Origin: Candidatus Thorarchaeota archaeon
GTDB lineage: Archaea; Asgardarchaeota; Thorarchaeia; Thorarchaeales; Thorarchaeaceae
Direction of reading: 5' to 3'
Assembly (NCBI GenBank): GCA_011365025.1
Contig: RDOF01000021.1
Coordinates: 1 to 53,213 of the forward strand
DNA length: 53,213 nt
Part shown: positions 1-8,762 of the stretch, in pieces
How the letters are laid out: the number at the start of each line of letters is the position of its first letter
Numbering within the stretch: the stretch's first letter is position 1
Notes under the pieces: model-generated
The model's database searches: none
Told to the model about the DNA's origin: nothing
What the model saw: the letters and a program-made list of their open reading frames with translations, nothing else
Program-made: the position numbers and the translations under genes

Positions 1-1
1 C

Positions 2-730
2 CCTCCTGAAGAAACCACTTTTGTCACCCAGAAGTTTGAACTCACTTCTGATACTGAAAAGATTGAGAACAATATCCGTAGCATGAGCGCCTCTGGAGGT
101 GGCGACGGTCCTGAGGCTGTATCAGACGCCTTGAATGTTGCAAATCGAATGGAGTACCTCCGCGATGCGGCCAAAGTGATGATTCTAATCGGTGATGCTC
201 CGCCACAGGGGGTTGAGGAAGGCGACCGTTGGCCAGACGGCACTCCGAGCGGCATTAAGTGGAAAGAAGAGATCAAGAAGGCCTACGAGAAGGGAATCGT
301 CATCCATACGGTTGGATGTTTTCCTGAGATTCAGAATTACCAGAATGCGGTCAAGACCTTCCAAAAGATTGCGGCCGACACCGAAGGGAAATTCATCCCT
401 CTAAATGAAGCTGAGCTTCTCGTGAAAGTCGTGACTGGAGTGGCGATTGAAGAGATAGACAAGCTGGCTATTCAGGATGCCATTCTGAGAGAGATGGGGG
501 TTAGCATGGACAAGTTTGAGGAAGGCGAGGAAATCACCGATGAGAAAATTGCCGAGCTCGCCTCAAAGATGCACGCAGGCGGACTCAAGAAGCGGTCTCT
601 GCATCATGCTCCCATGGCGGCTGGTGCCCCGGCGGCAGCCGAGAAATTTGAAATGGCTGAGGAAGAAGTCAGCACAGATGACATCAAGGAAGCAGTTAGA
701 CAGCTAAGGTCCAAGAGAAAAGGCGATTAG
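2..730 (+). CDS. von Willebrand factor A (vWA) domain protein, 5' truncated by the window edge
   Basis: The reading frame is open from base 2 through an internal Met at 83 to TAG at 728-730, so the N-terminus lies outside the window. The motif GGGDGPEAV followed by VMILIGDAPPQG and GIVIHTVGCFPE is the pattern of vWA domains related to the alpha-kinase-associated group (VwkA-like), where the GGGD-x-PE loop belongs to the metal-ion-dependent adhesion site; the first MIDAS motif (DxSxS) must lie upstream. After the vWA fold comes a helical, charged C-terminal region of about 90 residues with an Ala/Pro-rich hinge (MAAGAPAAA) and a basic end. No signal peptide can be judged because the start is missing. 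It is probably a cytosolic protein-binding or scaffold protein, but the partner is unknown. A terminator-like hairpin follows the stop. Confidence 0.8.
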   Translation, partial: PPEETTFVTQKFELTSDTEKIENNIRSMSASGGGDGPEAVSDALNVANRMEYLRDAAKVMILIGDAPPQGVEEGDRWPDGTPSGIKWKEEIKKAYEKGIVIHTVGCFPEIQNYQNAVKTFQKIAADTEGKFIPLNEAELLVKVVTGVAIEEIDKLAIQDAILREMGVSMDKFEEGEEITDEKIAELASKMHAGGLKKRSLHHAPMAAGAPAAAEKFEMAEEEVSTDDIKEAVRQLRSKRKGD

Positions 731-737
731 GACTATC

Positions 738-774
738 AGTGGGTCGATTTTGGCCCACTCCCCTGTTTTCTTCA
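738..774 (+). terminator. Hairpin plus pyrimidine-rich tract after the vWA gene
   Basis: AGTGGG at 738-743 pairs with CCCACT at 754-759; the stem extends inward by a T-G and a C-G pair around a GATTTT loop. A C/T-rich tract (CCCCTGTTTTCTTC) follows directly. It sits 8 nt after the vWA stop codon. This resembles an intrinsic terminator; archaeal termination mainly needs the U-rich tract, so the role of the hairpin is an inference. Confidence 0.45.
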
Positions 775-835
775 CAAAGACACTTTTTACAGTGTTCTGT
801 TACACATAGACTGCGTGCATTTGGGAGGTTGACAC

Positions 836-1681
836 ATGTCAGGTAGTAAGAAACGATTCACCTACGCGATGCTTCTCTGCGGTATGATTTCTGCTATTGC
901 AATGATACTTTCTGGACTCTTCAGCGAGAGTGAAGGAATTGTTCCTCTCTTCGGATTGGAATACCCAGTTCATGTATTACTAGTGAATACCATATGGCCA
1001 ATTCTTGGGTCCGCAATTTGTGCCATTATTTTTCCCCGGATTTTTACGCCCCTTTTCTTGGCAATCAAAAAATTCGTGATGCCTGAGTTCAAGAATGGGC
1101 AAACTGATGTTGACACCAAACCCTATCGTTTCCGGAAGTGGTTATCAAGGGCCTTCTTTGTATCACTACTAATCTTGGGTATGCAGTCATTCCTTATTGG
1201 AATCTTCCCTTATGAAGCACTACTAACTCCAAATGCTCTTCTTGGCTATGAAGGAGCCGGAATTGACATTCGTTTCACCCTAGGTGTCACGGGCGGAATT
1301 GTAGATCTTCTCACACCGATTGCGGTTGGAATATTCTCCATTGCTTGGGCGTTAGAGGACTCTGGACTTGTTCACTATGACCTGCCCAAGGAGTCAGACC
1401 GAATCTATGAGGTTGAGCCAATCTTCAGACGATACGAGAGTTATGTTAAAGGATATGCGGGACTAGCATCCATTCTCTACCTTGTTACTATCGTAATCTA
1501 CTTCCTGAGTTGGGGCCCTGAACGCTGGATTGATGCAATTGTCACAGTTATCTATCCATTAATAGCAATGTTACTCTCGGCTATTGGATATCTCGGATAT
1601 ATCAAAACAAACACATCATTTCTGAAAGGCAAATATCCTTCAGTTGGCAGAGTCACAGAGGATGAGATTGCTAGCAAATAG
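836..1681 (+). CDS. Predicted six-pass integral membrane protein, function unknown
   Basis: 281 residues. ATG at 836 is preceded by a good ribosome-binding site (GGGAGGT, about 821-828). Hydrophobic segments lie at about residues 9-29, 46-76, 104-122, 147-178, 206-225 and 235-255, giving about six membrane spans with short charged loops. I recognise no catalytic or transport motif, and no named family. The gene stands alone: the vWA gene ends 105 nt upstream and the 3' end abuts the remnant of a convergent surface-protein gene. A permease-like or polytopic sensor role cannot be separated from other options by sequence alone. Confidence 0.7.
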   Translation: MSGSKKRFTYAMLLCGMISAIAMILSGLFSESEGIVPLFGLEYPVHVLLVNTIWPILGSAICAIIFPRIFTPLFLAIKKFVMPEFKNGQTDVDTKPYRFRKWLSRAFFVSLLILGMQSFLIGIFPYEALLTPNALLGYEGAGIDIRFTLGVTGGIVDLLTPIAVGIFSIAWALEDSGLVHYDLPKESDRIYEVEPIFRRYESYVKGYAGLASILYLVTIVIYFLSWGPERWIDAIVTVIYPLIAMLLSAIGYLGYIKTNTSFLKGKYPSVGRVTEDEIASK

Positions 1682-1682
1682 C

Positions 1683-2565
1683 GAAGGTAATTGGTAATGC
1701 TTGTAATCGTTCCAGTTACGGATATAGCGAAGTTCGTGGGGTCGCCAAGGGTGTAGTGGTCAATACCAGATAGATCCGAAGCAGGCACGTTGAATTGGAC
1801 TGGATTACCGAACTCCATGGCAATGGACTCGGGTGCAACGATCCACACCGGCTCAGTGGTGTCTTCTATAGTCAGAGTAAATGTCGCAGTTGCAGTGAAA
1901 TGCGCCGCATTTGTTGCAGTCACCTGTAGTCCGTACACACCAACTGGTATCAGTCCAAGGTTGAATACTGTGCCATTCCCAAGCACTCCAAACCTTGATG
2001 TATCATTAACCTGGTAGCTGGGGACTCCATTTACATCGGATGCACTCACGCTGTATCTGAAATCAGCTCCGAACTCCAATAGCTGGTCGCTTGGTGTCAC
2101 ATCCCAACTTGGTGCTTGAGTATCGATTATTACCGACCCTGTGTCACTAAAGGAACCCAAGTTTCCTGCCATATCAACGGCCCTCACCCGCCAATACCAC
2201 GTTCCATCAGCCAATGGGACTGCAGGTGAATAGACTGAATCATCAATGTCTGAAATAGTCTGACGATTGCCAGTGTCAAATGTATTCACAGTATCGAACT
2301 GGGCAATGTAATACGACCATCCACTCGCATGCGTCCAGCCAAATAACCTCGTACTGTTTGTTTGAATCTAGTTATCATCAGGCATCAGCAAGGTGGGCGT
2401 TCCAAGCGGCGTTGTATCAACAGAGAAGCCCCATGTCGCAGAGAATGCTCCAAGATCGCCCTCCGAGTCATTGGCAGCTACTCGCCAGTAGCATGTATCA
2501 TCGTATTCTGGCAGGGGGCGGTGAACCACTCCTGTTTCATTGAATCGAGGAATCACGTACGGCCA
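1683..2565 (-). pseudogene. Decayed cell-surface protein (FN3/Ig-like repeats), interrupted by in-frame stops
   Basis: Read on the minus strand, one continuous frame encodes recognisable extracellular repeats: an FN3-like unit (CYWRVAANDSEGDLGAF), an in-frame TAG at 2370-2368, a second FN3-like unit (GTWYWRVRAVDMAGNLGSF), then two Ig/cadherin-like units (YQVNDTSRF..., VWIVAPESIAMEFG..., ASDLSGIDHYTLGD). The Ig-like units closely match those of the intact surface protein at 49919-52672. Upstream, the frame also meets a TAA at 2568-2566, after which no homology is visible; downstream, homology stops at about 1683, where the frame runs into the antisense of the neighbouring membrane-protein gene. 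There is no start, no signal peptide and no membrane anchor. I therefore read it as a remnant truncated at both ends. Pyrrolysine decoding of the TAG is possible in principle but not supported by anything here. Confidence 0.75.
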
Positions 2566-2891
2566 TTAACTAATTATCAAACGTTGCAAACGGTCCCTAA
2601 CAAGTAATCTGAAAGAAAGCAGAGGGATGAATACTTCTCCTTTGTTTGCGAATCTGCAAGGTGTGGGGCCAGGGCCAACAGGGCTCACTGGTAGGAGGGG
2701 GGGAGTTATGAGGGCATGTTACAGAAAAGTCACCCTATCGGCCGCCTGTCCACCACAGGTTTAGGTGTATACACTCTACCATATAAGGACTACTCTCAAG
2801 GTTGAAGAGGTCGTTCTCTGCGCGCCTGCTACGAGTTTGCCACAACGAAACGGCTTTAACTATTGTTATCACGGAGCCTCCTTGATAGACC
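2566..2891. other. Intergenic stretch without a convincing gene
   Basis: About 325 nt between the surface-protein remnant and osmC. It contains a purine-rich patch (about 2690-2705) and a small CCTGT/ACAGG hairpin at 2745-2759. A BRE/TATA-like element (ACGAAACGG then CTTTAAC, about 2845-2860), suitably placed for the osmC start at 2892, is the best promoter candidate; another AT-rich box (ATATAAGG) lies near 2780. I find no RNA gene or credible short ORF. Confidence 0.4.
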
Positions 2892-3380
2892 ATGGATGAA
2901 GAGCATCGTTATGAGATAAACAGCAACTGGATAAAGGAAAAAATTGTAACAATTGAGATTGCAGGGAAGCCAACCTTCGAGGTTTCCACGCCAATTGATT
3001 TTTGGCCGGAAGCCCGAACAGATATCGTTTCTCCTGAGGACCTTTTTGTGGCTTCGCTTGTTTCATGTTACGGGGTTTCGCTATCCGGGGCTTCGCAACG
3101 GTTCCATGCAGAATTGACAGATTTTGCGGTAAAGGGCATTGGCAGGCTAGCGAAGGGCGAATTCGGGTGGGAGTTCGATCAAGTGTCCCTCTTTGCGAAA
3201 ATAGTTGTGCCAACTGAGACGGACAAGAAGCGAATGGAGAAGGCTGCCGAGAGAGCTCACACTTACTGCGTGATAGGCAATTCGCTGAAATGTCCAGTTC
3301 ATCTCGACTTTAAGATTATTGTTGAGCCCAAAGTCGCTGGTCAAATCATGGCCACTGACGATCAGTCCATAGCAAATTGA
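2892..3380 (+). CDS. OsmC/Ohr-family peroxiredoxin-like protein
   Basis: 162 residues, ATG start. The OsmC fold signature is present: an N-terminal beta-rich half, the segment SPEDLFVASLVSCYG with the peroxidatic-type Cys at residue 59, and a C-terminal segment TYCVIGNSLKCPVH with Cys126 and Cys134 near the usual resolving-Cys position. Family members reduce organic hydroperoxides in the cytosol using thiols, working as dimers. The length is slightly more than the usual 135-150. The exact subgroup (OsmC, Ohr or YhfA-like) is not determined. It is a single-gene unit; the phosphorylase gene converges on it 56 nt downstream. An oxidative-stress role is inferred from the family. Confidence 0.85.
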   Translation: MDEEHRYEINSNWIKEKIVTIEIAGKPTFEVSTPIDFWPEARTDIVSPEDLFVASLVSCYGVSLSGASQRFHAELTDFAVKGIGRLAKGEFGWEFDQVSLFAKIVVPTETDKKRMEKAAERAHTYCVIGNSLKCPVHLDFKIIVEPKVAGQIMATDDQSIAN

Positions 3381-3436
3381 CAGATTCAAAGGCCCACTCG
3401 CTGCTGGGCACCAAACTGCGATTAGCGAATATGGCA

Positions 3437-4243
3437 CTAGTTCCAATCAACAAGGGTCTTCAGGCATGCATCCAAGATTCGATCTAGTCCGGTAAGGAGA
3501 TTCGGATTCACCTCTTCTTCGAAGAGAGGTATACCATGAACTGGGAGGTCTGAAATACAATTCAGGCATGCAGTTGGAATTCCTGCCCGATGGCCAATTC
3601 CAAGAATAATCGAACTCTCCATGTCCACAGCCTGTCCTCCTTCTTCAATCCAGCTCTCAAGCAAATCTGAGGTTTGCATAAACAGAACATCCGTTGTCCA
3701 TATGGTGCCACGGTGTACTACAAGACCTATATCCTCCGCATTCTCAAGGAGTGCTCTTGTCAGCTTTCGATTGGATGGCAGAATACTTCGGCTGCCGAAA
3801 TAGACTGTACCGCATCCGTCTCCAACGACCGCATCATCTGCTAAAAACCCATTCCCAATACTATGATCAGCCGAAAGCCCTCCGCAGAAGTCTGCCCTTA
3901 TGATTGCCTCGGGATTCGCTTTGACAACAGCCTCCATAATTATTGCTGCCGAGGGCGTGCCCATCCCGGTCGAAACCACGCCAATCTGCTCATCTTCATA
4001 GCTGCCCATGCTGATTCGGGTACTGGTTTTCGTATGCCTCAGCTTCTTGACCGCGGATTCAAAAACAATGGGGGTTGCAACAGCCAGAATCTTCTTCGGA
4101 ATCCTCGACTGTCGTTCGCCAAGAATCCCTCTCACAATCCTTTGATCTCTTGTCATTCGTTTTGTGACCTGAGATGCCACTTTGGATATGACCACATCCT
4201 TCTTTCTGGGTTTCAAGCACCTCTCCCCTGCACTTAGTGCCAC
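3437..4243 (-). CDS. Purine-nucleoside/uridine phosphorylase family protein
   Basis: 268 residues from a GTG at 4243 that immediately follows the stop codon of the upstream zinc-ribbon gene; an internal ATG at 4159 (MTRDQRI) is an alternative. PNP/UDP phosphorylase family motifs are visible: the phosphate-loop segment VSTGMGTPSAA, the sugar/base-binding segment IRADFCGGL, and GGQAVDMESS, which is the conserved ribose-binding V-x-ME motif. The family cleaves nucleosides with phosphate to base plus ribose-1-phosphate in the cytosol. The N-terminus before KKILAVATP is unusual: the GDP-loop normally found in this position is not obvious, so substrate specificity (uridine, purine nucleoside or a modified nucleoside) cannot be assigned. 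It probably forms a two-gene operon with the zinc-ribbon protein. Confidence 0.8.
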   Translation of the reverse strand: MALSAGERCLKPRKKDVVISKVASQVTKRMTRDQRIVRGILGERQSRIPKKILAVATPIVFESAVKKLRHTKTSTRISMGSYEDEQIGVVSTGMGTPSAAIIMEAVVKANPEAIIRADFCGGLSADHSIGNGFLADDAVVGDGCGTVYFGSRSILPSNRKLTRALLENAEDIGLVVHRGTIWTTDVLFMQTSDLLESWIEEGGQAVDMESSIILGIGHRAGIPTACLNCISDLPVHGIPLFEEEVNPNLLTGLDRILDACLKTLVDWN

Positions 4244-4621
4244 CTATTTTGGCTCATCCAGCTGTGGTAGTGTGATTTCAGCTGTATATCTCTCTCCACA
4301 CTCACAGACAAGTTTTGCCGACCATCTCTTGGGGAGTTCTACATCAAACTCCTCTACTACATCCTTTAGGCTATTACGAATGCCACTGATTAAACTCACA
4401 TACGCTCCCGATAATCTGGCGACCTCTTCTGGGAAATCAAGATCAGAGAGGAAGTACTTGATGCCCCGTTTGCATTTTGGGCACGAAGTCAGCAAGAGAT
4501 GAGTGCCATTTCCACACTGGTCACATTTGACTTCAACTTGACTTATGTTTGGTGCGACTGGTATAACTGGCTTCAAGTCGATTTCGTTTCCACAAACATA
4601 GCAATGGTATCGAATATCCAT
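4244..4621 (-). CDS. Zinc-ribbon protein, function unknown
   Basis: I place the start at the ATG at 4621 (MDIRYHCYVCG), giving 125 residues; the frame stays open upstream to 4723, but those residues look non-coding. CYVCG and VKCDQCG form one four-Cys zinc ribbon near the N-terminus; SCPKCKRG follows, and a late CECGERY pair suggests a second site near the C-terminus. Between them is a helical segment. The gene ends exactly where the phosphorylase gene begins, so translational coupling is likely. No catalytic motif is visible; a nucleic-acid or protein-binding role is only a guess. Confidence 0.65.
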   Translation of the reverse strand: MDIRYHCYVCGNEIDLKPVIPVAPNISQVEVKCDQCGNGTHLLLTSCPKCKRGIKYFLSDLDFPEEVARLSGAYVSLISGIRNSLKDVVEEFDVELPKRWSAKLVCECGERYTAEITLPQLDEPK

Positions 4622-4796
4622 ACTCGGCACATTATCACCACATTCAAGGCTATGAATATGCTGCGACTGCACTCCTAAAAGTATTAGGTCTGTACTGCAA
4701 TGGCGTCCAAGGGTCCTCTTCACCCGGTATCCTATTGATGGGTGCCCTCCGAACTACAGATTTGAATAGACTAATAAGCTGTACATTGAGTTTGCC

Positions 4797-6098
4797 ATGT
4801 TGATTCTGATGAAACTTACAGACAGAACCAAGATTGTTGATATCGACACTGCCGCAGAGAAGTCAACCATCTACGGCTGGGTGTTTCGTGAAAGGACTCA
4901 CGGCAACGTGAGGTTCATTCTAGTTCGTGATGGGACTGGGGTCATCCAGTGCGTCCATCATCCCGACTTGAACCCCCAAGTGAATATTCCAGCCAATCTA
5001 GGTGTTGAATCAGCGGTTAAGTTGAGTGGTTCTGTAAGAGCTGATTCACGCGCTCCGGGCGGAATGGAACTGGAGATTTCAGATTTCGAACTCATATCAC
5101 CATCACAGGCATTTCCGATAACTCGCGACCAATCAGTTGAGTTTCTTCTCGATAACAGGCACCTTTGGCTTCGAAGTAGGAAACAGACACAACTGATGGA
5201 ACTCAAGGCTGGGTGTGTTGGTGCAGCTCGACAATGGTTTGCTGATAACAAATATGTCGAGGTTTTCCCTCCTATCCTTGTTGGTGGCGCCTGCGAAGGA
5301 GGGTCGACTCTCTTTGAGCTGGACTATTTTGACAAGAAAGCATACCTGAGTCAAAGCGTTCAGCTGTATTTGGAAGCTCTAATCTACTCCCTTGAGGACG
5401 TATACGCAATAACCCCGTCCTTTCGGGCAGAGAAATCACGTACTCCAAGGCATCTCGCCGAGTATTGGCATATTGAGGCCGAAAGCACATTCATGGACAT
5501 GGACGATATCATGAGCGTGGAAGAGAGACTATTCGCGTTTATCTGCAACAGGGCTAGCGAGAAGTATCCCGACCTTCTAAGAGACCTAGGTCGAGACCCC
5601 GATTACCTTGCTGGGATTAAGGCACCATTCAAGAAGATAAGCTATGACGAGGCATTCAACATTGTTCAGAGTGAGGGCGGCGAAATGAAGTTCGGAGAGG
5701 ACTTTGGCAGCAAGGAGGAGCGGATAATCTCCACCCATTTCGACCATCCATTCTTCATCCACACATACCCCATCGGTATCAAGCCCTTCTATGTGAAGGA
5801 GGATCCAAACAAGCCCGGATTTGTGTATTCGGCAGACCTTATGGCCCCTGAAGGCTATGGTGAGATGACGACTGGTGGGGCGAGAGAGGAGGATCTTGAC
5901 TCCATTGTTAAGCGGATAAAGGCCGAGGGATTCAAACCCGAGGACTATGGCTGGTATCTGGATCTGAGAAAATACGGATCAGTCCCACATGCAGGTTTTG
6001 GTTTAGGCTCTGAACGTCTTGTTTGGTGGCTTGCTAAGCAAGAACACATTCGAGATGCAACTGCCTTCCCACGGGTTCTCAATCGCATCTACCCGTAA
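4797..6098 (+). CDS. asnS: Asparaginyl-tRNA synthetase (class IIb)
   Basis: 433 residues, or 429 if the second ATG (4809, MKLTDRTK) is used. An N-terminal OB-fold anticodon-binding domain (about residues 20-110, TIYGWVFRERTHGNVRF) is followed by the class II catalytic core: motif 2 FRAEKSRTPRHLAEYWHIE and motif 3 GFGLGSERLVWWL. The KSRTPRHLAE variant of motif 2 is that of AsnRS rather than archaeal AspRS (which has a HNTTRHL-type motif), and the flipping-loop segment GGACEGGSTLF is also AsnRS-like. It charges tRNA-Asn with asparagine in the cytosol. The OB domain distinguishes it from the archaeal AsnRS-derived asparagine synthetase, which lacks it. Direct Asn-tRNA formation suggests the transamidation route is not needed for Asn here. 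Confidence 0.92.
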   Translation: MLILMKLTDRTKIVDIDTAAEKSTIYGWVFRERTHGNVRFILVRDGTGVIQCVHHPDLNPQVNIPANLGVESAVKLSGSVRADSRAPGGMELEISDFELISPSQAFPITRDQSVEFLLDNRHLWLRSRKQTQLMELKAGCVGAARQWFADNKYVEVFPPILVGGACEGGSTLFELDYFDKKAYLSQSVQLYLEALIYSLEDVYAITPSFRAEKSRTPRHLAEYWHIEAESTFMDMDDIMSVEERLFAFICNRASEKYPDLLRDLGRDPDYLAGIKAPFKKISYDEAFNIVQSEGGEMKFGEDFGSKEERIISTHFDHPFFIHTYPIGIKPFYVKEDPNKPGFVYSADLMAPEGYGEMTTGGAREEDLDSIVKRIKAEGFKPEDYGWYLDLRKYGSVPHAGFGLGSERLVWWLAKQEHIRDATAFPRVLNRIYP

Positions 6099-6116
6099 TG
6101 CTTTGATATCAAATAT

Positions 6117-6830
6117 CTACTTGCGCTTACGAAGAACTCCTACAAAGGACTGGGGCGGGCCATATGTCTTGGCCAGCTCCCATCCTGCCTCTGTTGAAAT
6201 CTTATTCATCTCACTGGGGCTGGCGAATCTTAGCCAATGCCATCCTTCAGTCATTCCCTCATATGAAAGCCGAATCTTCACTTGTCCTATTGGTAGACCG
6301 AGACTCCTATTTCGTTCGTGGTAGGCAAGGTGACGTTGGTCATCGGTCACTGAAACATCTCGGCTGGCAGCGAGTATCAGAGCTTTAGACGTTGTTATTC
6401 TATGAAGTGATTTCAACATGGCAGCTATTTTGCTTTCCTCACCAAGAATCCCAAAATTCGCTCCGTAGAGAATGACTGTGTCGAAATGATTGACAGGAAA
6501 ATTGAGACTCTCTGCGGACATCAACTTGGCAGTTGTCACGCCTCTCATTCGGCATGCCTCTAGCGCGCCCTCTGAGTTGTCAATTCCAACTACATCGAAA
6601 CCTCGCCCTTCGAGATAGGACATTACTCGTCCTGCGCCGCATCCAATGTCCAGTACTCGCCCCTTGGCCTCACGGATTGCTTCTTTCTCTGCTTCATTCC
6701 AACTATCAAATTCATTGACATACTGCGAGCCTAGATACTCCTCAGCTCGGCCGTCGTCCCTCTCTATTACATGGATGGCTTCTTTTCCTAATGCCGCGTC
6801 TTTCAATATGCGTCCAAAAACATCTGGCAT
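6117..6830 (-). CDS. Class I SAM-dependent methyltransferase
   Basis: 237 residues. Motif [17 protein letters not shown] (about residues 60-75), an acidic end of strand 2 ([11 protein letters not shown]), and motif IV-like HFDTVILYG define a Rossmann-type methyltransferase. The N-terminal extension (about 55 residues, with [15 protein letters not shown]) is the helical lid common in this group. The substrate is unknown; small-molecule or lipid targets are as plausible as protein. It converges with asnS (18 nt apart) and is transcribed apart from its other neighbour. Confidence 0.85.
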   Translation of the reverse strand: MPDVFGRILKDAALGKEAIHVIERDDGRAEEYLGSQYVNEFDSWNEAEKEAIREAKGRVLDIGCGAGRVMSYLEGRGFDVVGIDNSEGALEACRMRGVTTAKLMSAESLNFPVNHFDTVILYGANFGILGEESKIAAMLKSLHRITTSKALILAASRDVSVTDDQRHLAYHERNRSLGLPIGQVKIRLSYEGMTEGWHWLRFASPSEMNKISTEAGWELAKTYGPPQSFVGVLRKRK

Positions 6831-6898
6831 GTTTTGGTGTTAGACAAACCAACTGAAAGGAATTTCTAATGTATTCCGTAATCGCTACACAATATGGT

Positions 6899-8164
6899 TT
6901 AGATAACCTCGAAAACGATTTCCCAAAACTCCCTTTCCGAAACCCCTGTTCTAAGAGCACGAAGTTCCTCCTTAATTGCTTCAAAGGATTGCTTTGTCTG
7001 GCTCTTTTTTCGCGCTTCATGAGTCTTCTTAATTCGTTCAGTTATTTCGCGCGCCTGTTCAGGTGAAGCCTTTACACCGCCCATCTTCAGCATGTATTCC
7101 ACAAAATGCCTGCCTACGAACTTGCCAAGGTGAAACTCCCTTCTTCTGCCAACTATCAATGGGCTGATTGGCTCATATGTCATGGAATGCGTAAGCTGGC
7201 CATGCGAATGAATACCACTGGAATGAGTGAAGGCGTTGTCACCACAAATTGCTTTGTGGAGGGGCAACGGAACGACGAAATGCCTCTCTACAAGCTTTGA
7301 TAGCCTGTAGATCTTCTCTGTATCAACTCCGGTGTCTACTCTATAGAGTTGCTCGAGGGACATGACAACCTCTTCAAAGGCCGCGTTTCCTGCTCTTTCT
7401 CCATAACCATTCACGCAGACATGGGGGTATGTTACACCTTCCTCAACGGCAACCAGCGTGTTTGCATTGGCCAGACCGAAGTCATTATGGCAGTGAATGG
7501 CCATTGGTACCTTGTACTTTCTATCTGTCCAGAGCCTCGCCTTAATCTCCCTGACAATATACCGCATAACTTCTGGACGTACAAAGCCTACTGTGTCTGC
7601 GATGCAAATCTTGTCGGCCCCTGCATCAATTGCGGTCTTGTAGGCCTTGCAGAGAAACGCCATGTCACTCCGTGTGGAGTCCTCTGCGATGTAATCGATT
7701 GTCAGACCATGGTCTTTTCCATATTGGACACATTCAGCAAGTCGCTCCAGCATTTCTTCCCTGGTCATCCTGAGCTGGTACTTCAATCGGAAATCCGATG
7801 TAGCAATGAAGATTGGAACTTCCTTGACATCAGCCTTAATGCAGGCATCGATGTCACTGATTACGGCTCTGGCCGGAGCTCCGATGACTGCTTTGCTAAG
7901 CCCTTCGGCAGCTATAGCCGAAACTATCTTCTGTTCTTCTGCGCTTACAGCAGGAAATCCTACGACAACTATTGACGCGCCAACTTCGTCAAGCATCTTT
8001 GCTATGTCAATTTTTTCGTCTAAAGTGAGTGCCACACCTGGAGTCTGCTCTCCATCACGGAGTGTTTCATCCCAGATGTAAACCCGCTTTGGTAGACTTT
8101 CCGGTTTTGTTGAATCTACCTTGTTGTAATCTACCGCAAGACCTGCCTTCTCCAAGGATTCCAT
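6899..8164 (-). CDS. Isopropylmalate/citramalate/homocitrate synthase-family enzyme (DRE-TIM metallolyase)
   Basis: 421 residues. The DRE-TIM signature DETLRDGEQTPGV starts the barrel at about residue 33; metal ligands are visible in AIHCHNDFGLANAN, and the subunit-swap region contains GDNAFTHSSGIHSHG. The enzyme should condense acetyl-CoA with a 2-oxoacid. The usual LeuA C-terminal allosteric domain (total about 500 residues) is absent: after the barrel there are only about 75 residues, ending in a helical region. This architecture matches homocitrate synthase or AksA-like and some citramalate synthase enzymes, so the 2-oxoacid cannot be named. No other leucine, lysine or coenzyme B pathway gene is nearby. 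Confidence 0.85.
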   Translation of the reverse strand: MESLEKAGLAVDYNKVDSTKPESLPKRVYIWDETLRDGEQTPGVALTLDEKIDIAKMLDEVGASIVVVGFPAVSAEEQKIVSAIAAEGLSKAVIGAPARAVISDIDACIKADVKEVPIFIATSDFRLKYQLRMTREEMLERLAECVQYGKDHGLTIDYIAEDSTRSDMAFLCKAYKTAIDAGADKICIADTVGFVRPEVMRYIVREIKARLWTDRKYKVPMAIHCHNDFGLANANTLVAVEEGVTYPHVCVNGYGERAGNAAFEEVVMSLEQLYRVDTGVDTEKIYRLSKLVERHFVVPLPLHKAICGDNAFTHSSGIHSHGQLTHSMTYEPISPLIVGRRREFHLGKFVGRHFVEYMLKMGGVKASPEQAREITERIKKTHEARKKSQTKQSFEAIKEELRALRTGVSEREFWEIVFEVI

Positions 8165-8204
8165 ACCATCAGTCCGCCTTTGATTGCGCCTACGGATTCA
8201 ACAC

Positions 8205-8762
8205 CTAATCAAATCGGTATCGGCCAACCTTAGGTGTTTTCTCCAAAGCCTGTTCTAATGAAGCAACCTGAATGTCATATTCCTCTTTCGATAGCGCTCC
8301 CTTTTCGAGAGCTGCCCTGGCTTTTCCTTTCTTGTAGTCAATCTTGGCCTTCTCAAGATGAATAATCCGAAGCGCAGACTCAATATACGGTTTAGCCCCA
8401 GCTACTTCTCCAATTCCCTCTAGCATTGGCTTCCAACAAATTTCTTCAATGTGAAAAGCATACTCAAGCCCACGGTCAAGTATTCGATTCCATAATGGGC
8501 AGGACTCGATAATGATGGTTTTTCCTTCATGCTTGGCTTTCAGGCCAATTGCTGAGAACAACTTGAATGCGGTTCCAGAAGCAGCTTCCGCACCTTTTGC
8601 GCTTGCCCTTCTAGCTTCTTCCAGACCCATCTGCTTGAAGCCGCCTGCAAAGCCCTCATACATGGACAAGGCACCCACACTGTCGCGAAGGCCCCACCAG
8701 AGGCCATCAATAAAGGCTACAAACCCGTTTCTGAGTGTTTCTAGCTCGCTCACAATCTTCAC
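8205..8762 (-). CDS. Uncharacterised cytosolic protein with conserved-looking Cys/Trp segments
   Basis: 185 residues; the start overlaps the nitroreductase stop by 4 nt, so the two are probably co-translated. The protein is helical, with the notable segments IIIESCPLWNRILDRG and HIEEICWKPMLEG, whose cysteines about 24 residues apart could bind a metal or a small molecule. A long C-terminal helix (SALRIIHLEKAKIDYKKGKARA) follows. I do not recognise the family firmly; the layout recalls 4-vinyl-reductase-like (V4R) or ATC-hydrolase-like domains, but that is a weak resemblance. The coupling to a flavin nitroreductase suggests a shared redox or small-molecule pathway. Confidence 0.6.
   Translation of the reverse strand: MKIVSELETLRNGFVAFIDGLWWGLRDSVGALSMYEGFAGGFKQMGLEEARRASAKGAEAASGTAFKLFSAIGLKAKHEGKTIIIESCPLWNRILDRGLEYAFHIEEICWKPMLEGIGEVAGAKPYIESALRIIHLEKAKIDYKKGKARAALEKGALSKEEYDIQVASLEQALEKTPKVGRYRFD

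Noticed and set aside
2368..2370. In-frame TAG as pyrrolysine codon
   Set aside because: A second stop (TAA at 2568-2566) interrupts the same frame, and both ends of the gene are lost, so decay explains it better. No pyl gene is visible in the window.
3390..3409. GCCCA/TGGGC hairpin between osmC and the phosphorylase
   Set aside because: The 5-bp stem is weak and no T-rich tract follows, so I did not call it a terminator.
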